A stretch of DNA of 10,033 bases from Candidatus Methylomirabilota bacterium (lineage in GTDB: Bacteria > Methylomirabilota > Methylomirabilia > Methylomirabilales > Methylomirabilaceae): the NCBI GenBank assembly GCA_016200385.1, contig JACQEV010000217.1, forward strand, positions 1 to 10,033, in the 5' to 3' direction. Positions 1 through 8,742 of this stretch are shown here, one piece after another. A program made the position numbers and the translations under genes. The notes under the pieces were generated by a model. It made no database searches, was not told the DNA's origin, and was given only the letters and a program-made list of their open reading frames with translations. Numbering within the stretch: position 1 is the stretch's first letter; each line of letters opens with the position of its first letter.

Positions 1-1
1 C

Positions 2-223
2 AAGGTGAACCCTGGCTCGGTTATCCTCTCCGGCGACATGATGTTCCGACACATGGGATGGAACGAGGCCGCTGATCTGGTCGTGCTCGGGCTCGAGCGT
101 ACATTCGCCCAGAAGCGGGTGACCTACGACTTCGCGCGGCTGCTCCGCGCGGAAGGGACAAGTGACGTCAAGGAGCTGAAGTGCTCGGAGTTCGCCACGG
201 CCGTCATCGAGAACATGGGTTAG
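2..223 (+). CDS. icd: Isocitrate dehydrogenase (NADP+), C-terminal end, 5'-truncated by window
   Basis: Only the last ~73 codons are present; the gene enters from the left edge and stops at TAG 221-223. The TCA-cycle enzyme oxidatively decarboxylates isocitrate to 2-oxoglutarate in the cytoplasm. The stretch [16 protein letters not shown] followed by [12 protein letters not shown] and [14 protein letters not shown] matches, from memory, the C-terminus of Escherichia coli-type Icd. The block VTYDFARLL keeps the Tyr and Arg equivalent to E. coli Tyr391 and Arg395, which contact the NADP 2'-phosphate, so NADP specificity is inferred. The insert [11 protein letters not shown] between that block and KCSEF is slightly longer than in E. 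coli. The GTG at 5 is internal, not a start. The final G of the stop codon is also the first base of a 14-bp inverted repeat. Confidence 0.93.
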   Translation, partial: KVNPGSVILSGDMMFRHMGWNEAADLVVLGLERTFAQKRVTYDFARLLRAEGTSDVKELKCSEFATAVIENMG

Positions 224-324
224 TGCCGTTCCAACTATTTACGGCAAAAAGATGAGGTTAGGGAAAGCGATAGTTCTTAGCAAGACACCTGCCGGCGATT
301 AGCCGCAACAAGTTGGAACGGCAC
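223..324. repeat. Long-range 14-bp perfect inverted repeat after icd
   Basis: GTGCCGTTCCAACT at 223-236 is exactly the reverse complement of AGTTGGAACGGCAC at 311-324, with 74 bp between. The left arm begins on the last base of the icd stop codon. The interior has no convincing ORF. It could be the 3' structure of the icd mRNA, or the terminal inverted repeats of a ~102-bp miniature element. No target-site duplication is evident, because flanking bases differ (TA before, GAGC after). There is no T-run after the right arm, so it is not a textbook intrinsic terminator. Confidence 0.6.
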
Positions 325-359
325 GAGCAACTGAAAGAGGCGAGGCAAGCCGACACGGA

Positions 360-490
360 GTGTCGTTGCGAGGCGCAGCCCCCTCGGCAGTGCTCGGGGC
401 AGGCTGCGCAATCTGCAAGATTCTTCGCCCTGCTCGGAATGACCTTTCAGGTCAGATTGCTTCGGTCGGTGCGTTCCCTCGCAATGGTCC
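360..490. repeat. Degenerate dispersed palindromic repeat-like segment
   Basis: This non-coding stretch begins with TTGCGAGG (366-373) and ends with its reverse complement CCTCGCAA (477-484). CAATCTG (409-415) and CAGATTG (453-459) form an inner pair, and TGACCT-TTC-AGGTCA (440-454) is a perfect small hairpin. Phrases such as GATTCTTCGCC..GCTCGGAATGAC and AGATTGCTTCGG..CCCTCGCAATG resemble, from memory, a repeat family scattered between genes in many bacterial genomes. The copy appears eroded. It lies between two convergent transcription units (icd and the DUF1445 gene), where it may help stop transcription from either side; that role is inferred. Confidence 0.5.
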
Positions 491-509
491 TTCTCATGAT
501 GCGTTTACG

Positions 510-1319
510 TTAGTAGGCCGCCAATGCCTCGTCTTCCAGATCGGTGAGGAACATGTGACCTGGCGCATGCGTGATCATGAGCGGGGGCTTGGCCCTCATT
601 GCCACAGCCTGCGGTGTGACACCGCAGGCCCAGAAGACCGGCACCTCGCCAGGTCGGATGGTCACCGGATCGCCGAAGTCGGGTTGGGCCAAGTCTGTGA
701 TTCCTAGTGAGGCTGGATTGCCTACCTGGACTGGTCTGCCATGGGCGGCCGGAAACCGGGCTGTGGCCTGAACTGCCCGAGGAATGAGAGGGCGTGGGAT
801 TGGTCGCATGCTGACCACGAGTGGCCCCTGAAAGATGCCGGCCGGCTGGCAGGACCGCGTGGTGATATACATCGGGACGTTTTTCCCCTCCTCAAGGTGC
901 CGCACGGGAACACCCGCCCGGAGCATCGCTGCCTCGAAGGTAAAGCTACAGCCCAACAGAAAGCTCACCAGGTCTCCCCGCCAAATCGCCATCAGATCGG
1001 TGACCTCGTCCTCGAGCTGGCCGTGGCGGTAGATCCGATATCTCGGGAGGTCTTGGCGCAGATCGGCGCTCGGTGCGGTCTGGACGGGTTCGGTCGAGCC
1101 GGGTCCCGTGACCTCGAGGAGCGGACAGGGTTTCGGATTCTGCTGGGCGAAGAGCAGGAAGCTGTACGCGAGATCTCGTGGCAGGATCACCAAGTTAGCC
1201 TGGACTCGCCCCTGGCACAGGCCGGCCGTGGGCAGCCGCCACTTCCCCTGGCGGATCAGGGCTCGAACTTCTCTGGGGTGCGCGTGAGCCAGCGCGTGGC
1301 GGGAGATATCTTCAGCCAT
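510..1319 (-). CDS. DUF1445 family protein (putative hydro-lyase / D-glutamate cyclase-like)
   Basis: This 269-residue soluble protein is the last gene of the leftward operon. Family-typical blocks run the whole length: GKWRLPTAGLCQGRVQANL (25-43), NPKPCPLLEV (61-70), LPRYRIY (91-97), GCSFTFEAA (123-131), EEGKNVPMY (143-151), MRPIP (171-175), FWACGVTPQAVA (229-240) and HAPGHMFLTD (251-260). The family (UPF0317, DUF1445) is annotated as putative hydro-lyase and is related to the N-terminal part of vertebrate D-glutamate cyclase; the bacterial substrate is generally unknown. The length is normal and no signal peptide is seen, so it is probably cytoplasmic, unlike its three operon partners. The start ATG lies 32 bp after the cupin stop and has only a weak GGAAC-like Shine-Dalgarno. 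Family assignment is strong; the reaction is not established. Confidence 0.88.
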   Translation of the reverse strand: MAEDISRHALAHAHPREVRALIRQGKWRLPTAGLCQGRVQANLVILPRDLAYSFLLFAQQNPKPCPLLEVTGPGSTEPVQTAPSADLRQDLPRYRIYRHGQLEDEVTDLMAIWRGDLVSFLLGCSFTFEAAMLRAGVPVRHLEEGKNVPMYITTRSCQPAGIFQGPLVVSMRPIPRPLIPRAVQATARFPAAHGRPVQVGNPASLGITDLAQPDFGDPVTIRPGEVPVFWACGVTPQAVAMRAKPPLMITHAPGHMFLTDLEDEALAAY

Positions 1320-1351
1320 TGGCCATGATGTTCCGAACGAGTGGGCCCCTG

Positions 1352-1783
1352 CTACTTCAGCGGATAGGCAAGGGGCTGGCCCTTGTCTGTGATCAAGACG
1401 ACTAGGAGCTTCATTGGCTCAGTAGTGCTGAGGTTCCTCGCCTCGTGCACGTAGGAGGGCTTGTCCGGGGACGACAGGAAATAGAAAGCCACACCTGGCT
1501 TCATGTCAACCGGCAGCTTCCCCACCTCTTCCATGACACCAGAGCCCTCCATGACATAGATGAACTCGTGCCCCGGGTGATAGTGTTTCCCACTCCTCGC
1601 CCCGGGTTCGTACTCCGCGAGGAACATGGTCCCTTCCTTCCCCGGGAGGCCTTCAAGGTTCGTTGTGAAGATCGGCGTGCGCTTCATCGACGGCTGCTGT
1701 GCGTGCAGGACATGGGTGCCGATCATCCCCACCGCGATTCCCACTGCCAAGGTTAAGCCGAGCAGTAACGCTGCGCGCTTCAT
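1352..1783 (-). CDS. Exported cupin-domain protein
   Basis: The product has 143 residues. Residues 1-29 form a signal peptide or membrane anchor (Lys-Arg, long hydrophobic run, then VLHAQQ), so it should act outside the cytoplasm. Cupin motif 1 is exact: G61, H67, H69, E73 and G80 follow the G-x5-H-x-H-x3-E-x6-G spacing. Motif 2 keeps H113 and N117, so the usual metal-binding set of three His and one Glu is complete. Small single-domain cupins of this kind bind Fe, Mn, Zn or Ni and can be dioxygenases, isomerases or sensors; the substrate cannot be read from the sequence. A strong AGGAGG (1789-1794) lies 5 nt before the ATG. It starts 21 bp after the redoxin stop, so co-transcription is very likely. 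Confidence 0.9.
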   Translation of the reverse strand: MKRAALLLGLTLAVGIAVGMIGTHVLHAQQPSMKRTPIFTTNLEGLPGKEGTMFLAEYEPGARSGKHYHPGHEFIYVMEGSGVMEEVGKLPVDMKPGVAFYFLSSPDKPSYVHEARNLSTTEPMKLLVVLITDKGQPLAYPLK

Positions 1784-1804
1784 GGATGCCTCCTTTCGTA
1801 TAGT

Positions 1805-2380
1805 CTATCCACCCTTATTGATCTTTTCCAGCTCGTCGAATAGCACTTGGTTGGGGAGGAAGGGTGCGTCCGGGTTGAAAGGGTGCATGATCCGCTTGAA
1901 TCGCACGATGCCTTTCTTGTCAACAATGAAGTACGCGCGCTTCGCCGTTGTCACGCTCCCCATCTGGGTCTCCACCTCGTATTTTTTAATCGTTTCCAGA
2001 TTCGGGAAGTCGCTGAGGAGAGGGAAGGGGAGACCCATCGTTTTGGCCCAGGCGAGCTGAGACCACGGGCTGAAAGCAGTAATCCCGAGGATCTCCGTCT
2101 CCATCGTCTTAAACTTCTTATAGCCGGCCGCCCGGGCCTTATTAGCCTCGCTTCAGACGGGCGCGAAATCTAGGACATGGAACTCAATGATCACGTTCTT
2201 CTTGCCGGCGAAGTCACTTAGCCTGATCTTCCCTCTCATGGTGCTCGGGAGTTCGAAGTCGGGCGCTTTGTCGCCCACCTCCACCGCAGCGCCCGCCACC
2301 ACGGGGATGAACACGAGCACCAGGGACACCAAGAGGCGCACCACGCTATGTGGCCCGATGGCCAATCTCCACTGGTTCAT
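1805..2380 (-). CDS. Exported peroxiredoxin (AhpC/TSA, redoxin) with selenocysteine (in-frame TGA) at the catalytic position
   Basis: Read through one TGA (2155-2153), this frame gives a 191-residue AhpC/TSA-type redoxin. Residues ~13-31 form a signal peptide ending VVAGAA. VEVGDKAPDFELPS (33-46) is the family N-terminus, then KNVIIEFHVLDFAPV leads directly into the TGA at residue 76. Downstream in the same frame come SEANKARAAGYKKF, ILGITAFSPWSQLAWAKTMG, LPFPLLSDFPN and KRAYFIVDKKGIVRF. The TGA occupies the site of the peroxidatic Cys (compare the common DFTPVC), so Sec insertion is the likely reading. The chain holds no Cys, consistent with a one-Sec enzyme reduced by an outside thiol. The residues usually Pro and Thr at -7 and -3 are Val and Ala. 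The start ATG (2380-2378) follows GGGAAAGGAAAG. A longer in-frame upstream ATG (2539) would overlap the TPR gene and lacks family similarity. The alternative is a nonsense-mutated pseudogene. Confidence 0.82.
2120..2155 (-). promoter_or_regulatory. Candidate bacterial SECIS element downstream of the in-frame TGA
   Basis: On the minus strand the TGA (2155-2153) is followed by a stem GGCC (2138-2135) / GGCC (2129-2126) closing a CGGGC loop. The apical loop begins 19 nt after the TGA (18 nt between). Three further pairs (ATA with TAT, 2142-2140 with 2122-2120) can extend the stem below an asymmetric internal loop. Bacterial SECIS elements are short hairpins just 3' of the UGA, typically with a G near the start of the apical loop; here G is the second loop base. 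The element is coding as well as structural. The fold was judged by eye and other pairings exist. Confidence 0.5.
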
Positions 2381-2453
2381 CGTTCTTTCCTTTCCCTGTT
2401 GCGCTCCTCGCACTCGATTGCTGGCACGTTCTCTCCACAAAGCGATACGTGAG

Positions 2454-4046
2454 CTACTTTTTCGCCAGAAACTTCTTTGCGTGCTGAAGCTCGGGTCGTT
2501 CGCTGTCGGCGTGTTCGGAGAGCGCAATGAGCTTTCCATAGTACGTTCTCGCCTTTCCCTGATCTCCCGAAAGTTCTGCCGCCTTCGCGGCGCCGTAAAG
2601 CCCGTGGAAGCGGTTTGGCGAAGCCTGGAGCGAGCCCTCGAACTCGCTCAGGGCCTGCGCTGGCTCATGAAGCTCAAGGAGCAGGTCACCCAGCAGCTCG
2701 CGAGCCGGCACGATCGGGCCTGGCGTGACCGGGTCCTTTTCGGTCGAGTCCTCGAGGTCGGCCGCGGAGCGTATGAGCTTGAGGGCCTCCTCATTCTTTC
2801 CTTCTGCGTGCGCAATCCAGGCGGCCGCCGCTCGGCGTTGAATCTCGACTTGGTCTGCCCAGTAGCTTTGTTTGGCCTCGATCAAAGCATCGTGGAGCGA
2901 CTGGAGTTTTTCGACGTCCTTTCGGGCGTCGGCTGCATTCCCGCTTCGGGCAGATCCAATGGCGCGGGCGAAATACGTTATTCCCTCAAAGGCAGTGTAA
3001 CGAGTCGGGCGCGGCTGAAGCGATGTGGCCTCAGACCAGCGCTGTCGTTCAATTGCGTAGCGGGCCGGGATCGCCGCGATTGCGTAAGCTATTGCCTTGG
3101 CTTCTGCGTGGACGCTGCCCATCGTGTTGAGGTCATCGAGGGCACACTTGGCTTCTAGGTCTTGGGCGCCCTGTAAGTGGGCATATGCTATATAATCCAT
3201 GGCGTGAAGGAGTTGATGCGGCTCGCCGTGCTCCTTTGCGGCGGCTGCTGCACGGCGGTTCGATTCGATGGACTCTTGCCACAATCCAAGACGGGTGAAG
3301 ATATGCGAGGGCATGTGGTTTGCGTGGGCCACCGAGGGCGCGATCTTGCCGTATTTCCGCGCCGCCGCGAGCGCTTGACTCGCGAGGGGCGGATAGTCGA
3401 AGCTGTGGATGATGTAGTGAGCGAGACCGGGGTGGTTGGGCTGCTCAGCAAAAATCTTCTCAAGAATCTCTCCGGCCTTCTTCTGATTCGCATACGTCTT
3501 ATCGATCGGCAGCGCCGTCGCGTTGAGAGCGAGCGCGTAGAAGGCCGCCGCCTCCCGATCATCCGAGTACTGGAGGGACAATTGTTCCATTGCCTTTTCG
3601 TAGGCAGTGGCTCGAGTCCGGTGATCGAGCTTGTCTGAATCTTTGTAAAATGTCTCCATCGCAGTGATGTACGCACCCTCCCTTTCGGTCTTTCCGCCAA
3701 GCGCCTTTGCTTTTTCAACGGCTGCCCAGCCCTTCTTGAGCGTCGCCTCGCTTGGCGGTTCCCAGAGAGGATACCAGAGGCTCATTGCGATTCCCCAGTA
3801 GCCCATCGCGCAGCCGGGGTCCATCTCAATGACGGCGGTGAAGGCCTTAACCGCCTCCTGATACCAGAAGGAATGCAGCAGGGCGACGGCGCGCTCGAAG
3901 GGCTTCTGGACTTCGACACTGCAGGAGATGGGAAAATGGACCTGTCCGAGTTTTTCCGGGTTCGCGGCTTTTTCCTGCGCCGCCACCGTAGGCGCATAGA
4001 GCAGCCCCATGATGGTCACACATAGAATCAGCTTCTTGGGTTTCAT
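2454..4046 (-). CDS. Exported tetratricopeptide-repeat (TPR) protein
   Basis: This 530-residue protein is the first gene of the leftward operon. A signal peptide (MKPKK, hydrophobic run to ~20, VAA-QEK with cleavage after ~A23) sends it across the inner membrane; C9 is not in a lipobox. The mature part is alpha-helical and TPR-like. Examples are ERAVALLHSFWYQEAVKAF with IEMDPGCAMGYWGIAMS (51-89), and DLLLELHEPAQALSEFEGSL with RFHGLYGAAKAAE near the C-terminus. A striking histidine-rich core lies between the repeats: HPGLAHYIIHSFDYP (205-219) and HANHMPSHIF (241-250). C42 and C79 flank the first repeat. I recognise the family as a widespread exported TPR protein of unknown function. The histidines could bind metal or haem, but no standard CxxCH motif is present. 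The stop is 73 bp before the redoxin start. The Shine-Dalgarno before ATG 4046-4044 is weak. Confidence 0.85.
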   Translation of the reverse strand: MKPKKLILCVTIMGLLYAPTVAAQEKAANPEKLGQVHFPISCSVEVQKPFERAVALLHSFWYQEAVKAFTAVIEMDPGCAMGYWGIAMSLWYPLWEPPSEATLKKGWAAVEKAKALGGKTEREGAYITAMETFYKDSDKLDHRTRATAYEKAMEQLSLQYSDDREAAAFYALALNATALPIDKTYANQKKAGEILEKIFAEQPNHPGLAHYIIHSFDYPPLASQALAAARKYGKIAPSVAHANHMPSHIFTRLGLWQESIESNRRAAAAAKEHGEPHQLLHAMDYIAYAHLQGAQDLEAKCALDDLNTMGSVHAEAKAIAYAIAAIPARYAIERQRWSEATSLQPRPTRYTAFEGITYFARAIGSARSGNAADARKDVEKLQSLHDALIEAKQSYWADQVEIQRRAAAAWIAHAEGKNEEALKLIRSAADLEDSTEKDPVTPGPIVPARELLGDLLLELHEPAQALSEFEGSLQASPNRFHGLYGAAKAAELSGDQGKARTYYGKLIALSEHADSERPELQHAKKFLAKK

Positions 4047-4089
4047 GACATACTCATGTTTCGGCCTTATCGGCCTCGGGCCAAAATGC

Positions 4090-4129
4090 GAACGCCCTCT
4101 CGGAGCGGGTTCTGCCCGAGGGAGCGTTC
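4090..4129 (-). promoter_or_regulatory. Hairpin in the leader of the TPR-redoxin operon
   Basis: The arms at 4090-4103 (GAACGCCCTCTCGG) and 4116-4129 (CCGAGGGAGCGTTC) pair over 14 positions with one C-A mismatch and one T-G wobble around a 12-nt loop. It ends 44 bp before the TPR start codon, on the transcript expected from the promoter near 4251-4279. A second small GGCC-GATAA-GGCC pairing lies between it and the gene (4063-4075). It has no U-run, so it is more likely a leader structure or a protein-binding site than a terminator; that role is inferred. Confidence 0.45.
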
Positions 4130-4135
4130 TAGTGA

Positions 4136-4456
4136 ATGGTGCGCGAACGAAAGTGCAAGAACTGCCTGAAACCCTATGGTCATCGCGGGCCCGTCACGAT
4201 CGCCGTAATAGTGGTGTGCGTGCTGCTAGAAGGTCGCCTCTACGGCGGTTACTATGGTGGAAGCTCTGCATATTGTCAAGTGTCCGATGGCCGTTCTCCG
4301 CTCGTTTCTTATGGTGATGGAGTGTCTGACGTGATAAAATACCCGCGGTTTTTTTCGGATCATGGCGGTTGTGAAAGGTGTCCCGCCGGCAGTGCAATCA
4401 GCCTTTTTGACAGCGGCGTCGGTTCGCCAAGAAGTCAACGGGTTTCGGCGATGTAA
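4136..4456 (+). CDS. Doubtful small ORF in the divergent spacer
   Basis: This 106-residue open frame occupies most of the 426-bp spacer 4047-4472 and is the only candidate gene there. Its first 40 residues look the most protein-like: a CKNC pair at residues 7-10 and then a hydrophobic run VTIAVIVVCVLL. The rest is low in family-like features, and GC at third codon positions falls. GGGAG lies 12-16 bases before the ATG, too far to be convincing. The frame overlaps the candidate leftward promoter. I do not recognise a family. Most of the spacer is probably regulatory. Confidence 0.15.
   Translation: MVRERKCKNCLKPYGHRGPVTIAVIVVCVLLEGRLYGGYYGGSSAYCQVSDGRSPLVSYGDGVSDVIKYPRFFSDHGGCERCPAGSAISLFDSGVGSPRSQRVSAM
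4251..4279 (-). promoter_or_regulatory. Candidate sigma-70 promoter for the leftward operon
   Basis: On the minus strand a consensus -35 box TTGACA (4279-4274) is followed after 17 bp by CATAGT (4256-4251), which matches four of six -10 bases. Transcription would start near 4244 and give a leader of about 200 nt containing the 4090-4129 hairpin. The prediction rests on sequence match only. Confidence 0.4.
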
Positions 4457-4472
4457 GAGAGAGGAAACAAGG

Positions 4473-7006
<2,534 letters not shown>

Positions 7007-7031
7007 GCGCGTTGGCCACGGAGGCTGCATC

Positions 7032-8453
7032 ATGGAGCGGAAGACCAAGATCGTGTGCACGATCGGCCCCGCCAGCAGCAAGCCCGACGTCATCGGGCGC
7101 CTGATCGACGCGGGAATGGACGTCGCTCGCCTGAACTTCTCGCACGGAACCTGGGAAGAGCACAGCGAAGCGATCCGGACAGTGAGGGCGCTTTCCGCCA
7201 AGAAAGGCCGCCCCGTGGCGATCCTGCAAGATCTCCAGGGCCCGAAGGTCCGCCTGGGCCTGTTGAGGGGGGGCTCGGCGACCATCTACTCCGGCGATCA
7301 GTTCACATTGACAACGCGGGAGGTAGAGGGCACGGAAAAGATCGCGCCTGTCACCTATGACCGGCTCGCGACCGAGGTCAAGGCCGGGGATCAGATCCTC
7401 ATCGACGACGGCCTGATCCATCTCGAAGTCCTCAGGACCGATGGCGTGCATGTCGTGTGCAGCGTGTTGCAGGGCGGTGTCCTGATGAACCACAAGGGGC
7501 TGAACCTCCCTGGTGTGGCGATCAGTGTTCCCGCCGTGACCGAGAAGGACCTCACGGACCTGGACTTCGGGATCGAGCAGGAGGTCGATTATATCGCGCT
7601 GTCATTCGTTCGGACCAGCAAGGATATCTCGAAGGTCAAAGAGCTTCTGCGAAGGCGAAAGGTCGACATCCCGATCATCGCCAAGCTCGAACGGCCAAAG
7701 GCGGTCCGCAATCTCGACGAGATTCTCGAGGTAGCTGACGGCGTGATGATCGCCCGCGGCGATCTTGGTGTAGAGATGCCGCTCGAAGAGGTGCCTCTCA
7801 TCCAGAAGAAGATCATCCGGCAGGCCAACCTTCACGGGGCGATTGTCATCACGGCCACGCAGATGCTCGACTCGATGATCGAACACCCGCGTCCGACCCG
7901 GGCAGAGGTCTCTGACGTGGCCAACGCGATCTTTGATGGAACCGACGCCGTCATGTTGTCAGGCGAGACCGCCTCAGGGGCCTATCCGATCGAGGCGGTT
8001 CGAGTCATGGCGAAGGTGGCCGTGGAGGCGGAGGGTGGCCTCCCGCCACGAGCGCCGTTTCCGCACGAACCTGGGCGCGCGCAGACGTTCCCCGATGCCA
8101 TCAGCGAAGCGGCCTGTCGGGCGGCAGTGGACACCAAGGCGCGAGCGATCGTTGCCTTCACGCAAACCGGCTCGACCGCGCGACTGATCTCCCGCTTCAG
8201 GCCGGCCACGTCCGTGATCGCCTTCACGCCCAATGAACACGTCCGCAACCGCCTCTGCCTGTATTGGGGAGTGATCCCGAAGATCATGACCCCCATTGAA
8301 CATGTGGACGAGATGATCCAAAAGATCGATGACGCGCTCCTTGCTGACGGAACCGCCGCAAAGGGCGACGTCTTGATCATCGTGTCCGGCGCTCCCATCG
8401 GTGTCAAAGGCCGGACCAACCTCTTGACCTTGCACCGTGTGGGCGAGCCCTAA
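7032..8453 (+). CDS. pyk: Pyruvate kinase
   Basis: The 473-residue enzyme converts phosphoenolpyruvate and ADP to pyruvate and ATP. Visible sites: TKIVCTIGPAS (5-15), RLNFSHG (33-39) with the ATP/K+ site residues, QDLQGPKVR (66-74), IDDGLI (124-129), IIAKLE (215-220, catalytic Lys218), MIARGDLGVE (239-248, metal-binding Glu/Asp region), ITATQML (273-279) and LSGETASGAYP (309-319). The C-terminal allosteric domain (about 350-470) is complete. The residue at the position of rabbit muscle Glu117 is Lys117, the type associated with K+-independent activity; this is an inference from family knowledge. The open frame extends upstream into eno, but ATG 7032 has GGAGG (7020-7024) 7 nt before it and gives the standard N-terminus. 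It starts 25 bp after the eno stop, in the same operon. Confidence 0.96.
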   Translation: MERKTKIVCTIGPASSKPDVIGRLIDAGMDVARLNFSHGTWEEHSEAIRTVRALSAKKGRPVAILQDLQGPKVRLGLLRGGSATIYSGDQFTLTTREVEGTEKIAPVTYDRLATEVKAGDQILIDDGLIHLEVLRTDGVHVVCSVLQGGVLMNHKGLNLPGVAISVPAVTEKDLTDLDFGIEQEVDYIALSFVRTSKDISKVKELLRRRKVDIPIIAKLERPKAVRNLDEILEVADGVMIARGDLGVEMPLEEVPLIQKKIIRQANLHGAIVITATQMLDSMIEHPRPTRAEVSDVANAIFDGTDAVMLSGETASGAYPIEAVRVMAKVAVEAEGGLPPRAPFPHEPGRAQTFPDAISEAACRAAVDTKARAIVAFTQTGSTARLISRFRPATSVIAFTPNEHVRNRLCLYWGVIPKIMTPIEHVDEMIQKIDDALLADGTAAKGDVLIIVSGAPIGVKGRTNLLTLHRVGEP

Positions 8454-8530
8454 GTAGCAATTGAGTGTGATACCGCGGGTTCTAGGCTGATGGGCATCAT
8501 GGCCGACTGATCGTTCTGAGGAGAGACCTT

Positions 8531-8722
8531 ATGCCAAGCTACACCTGTCCGCTCTGCGGAAACGCAATCCAGGAAGAGTTCCGCACGCTGCACGAAGACG
8601 CGGAGCAATGGCTGATCAATCGGATCAAGCGGCAGCATCCCGAGTGGGTCTCCGCCGACGGTGCATGCAGCCCCTGCATCGAGGCATACAAGGCAAAGCG
8701 TGAGGCGAGGGATAGTTCATAA
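8531..8722 (+). CDS. Small four-cysteine (zinc-ribbon-like) protein of unknown function
   Basis: This 63-residue protein has CPLC (6-9) and CSPC (46-49), a pair-of-CxxC layout that would bind one zinc or an iron-sulfur cluster. Between them lies a charged helical stretch with HEDAEQWLINRIKRQHPEWV (21-40). No membrane segment or signal peptide is present, so it is probably cytoplasmic. A good AGGAGAG (8519-8525) lies 5 nt before the ATG. It begins 77 bp after pyk with no clear terminator between, so it may be the last gene of the gdhA-eno-pyk unit, or have its own promoter. I do not recognise a named family. Confidence 0.75.
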   Translation: MPSYTCPLCGNAIQEEFRTLHEDAEQWLINRIKRQHPEWVSADGACSPCIEAYKAKREARDSS

Positions 8723-8742
8723 GGCAGGAGGTTCGACAAGTC

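Larger units (their letters stand above)
4047..4472. other. 426-bp divergent intergenic region
   Basis: This spacer separates the leftward TPR-redoxin operon from the rightward gdhA-eno-pyk operon, so it must hold promoters for both. On the minus strand it contains the TTGACA/CATAGT pair and the leader hairpin described separately. On the plus strand a TAAAAT (4335-4340) and a consensus-like TTGACA (4407-4412) occur, but neither has a good partner at the right distance, so no gdhA promoter is called. The only open frame is doubtful. Confidence 0.7.

Noticed and set aside
607..629. A perfect 23-nt palindrome (11-bp arms around one base) that could look like an operator
   Set aside because: It lies inside the DUF1445 gene and encodes its highly conserved ACGVTPQ block, so the symmetry is most simply a by-product of codons.
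1805..2104. A separate 99-residue redoxin gene starting at ATG 2104
   Set aside because: It would lack the thioredoxin-fold N-terminus and catalytic residue, and it is in the same frame as the upstream half across a single TGA.
2381..2539. N-terminal extension of the redoxin to ATG 2539
   Set aside because: It would overlap the TPR gene by 86 bp, and the Ser/Arg-rich extension would hide the clear signal peptide that begins at ATG 2380.
2187..3158. A 323-codon plus-strand open frame opposite the TPR gene
   Set aside because: The minus-strand TPR protein has a signal peptide and TPR-like helices; the plus frame has no recognisable domain and spans the redoxin/TPR boundary.
4335..4412. Plus-strand TAAAAT and TTGACA as a gdhA promoter
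   Set aside because: The TAAAAT has no acceptable -35 box 16-18 bp upstream, and the TTGACA has no -10-like hexamer 16-18 bp downstream.
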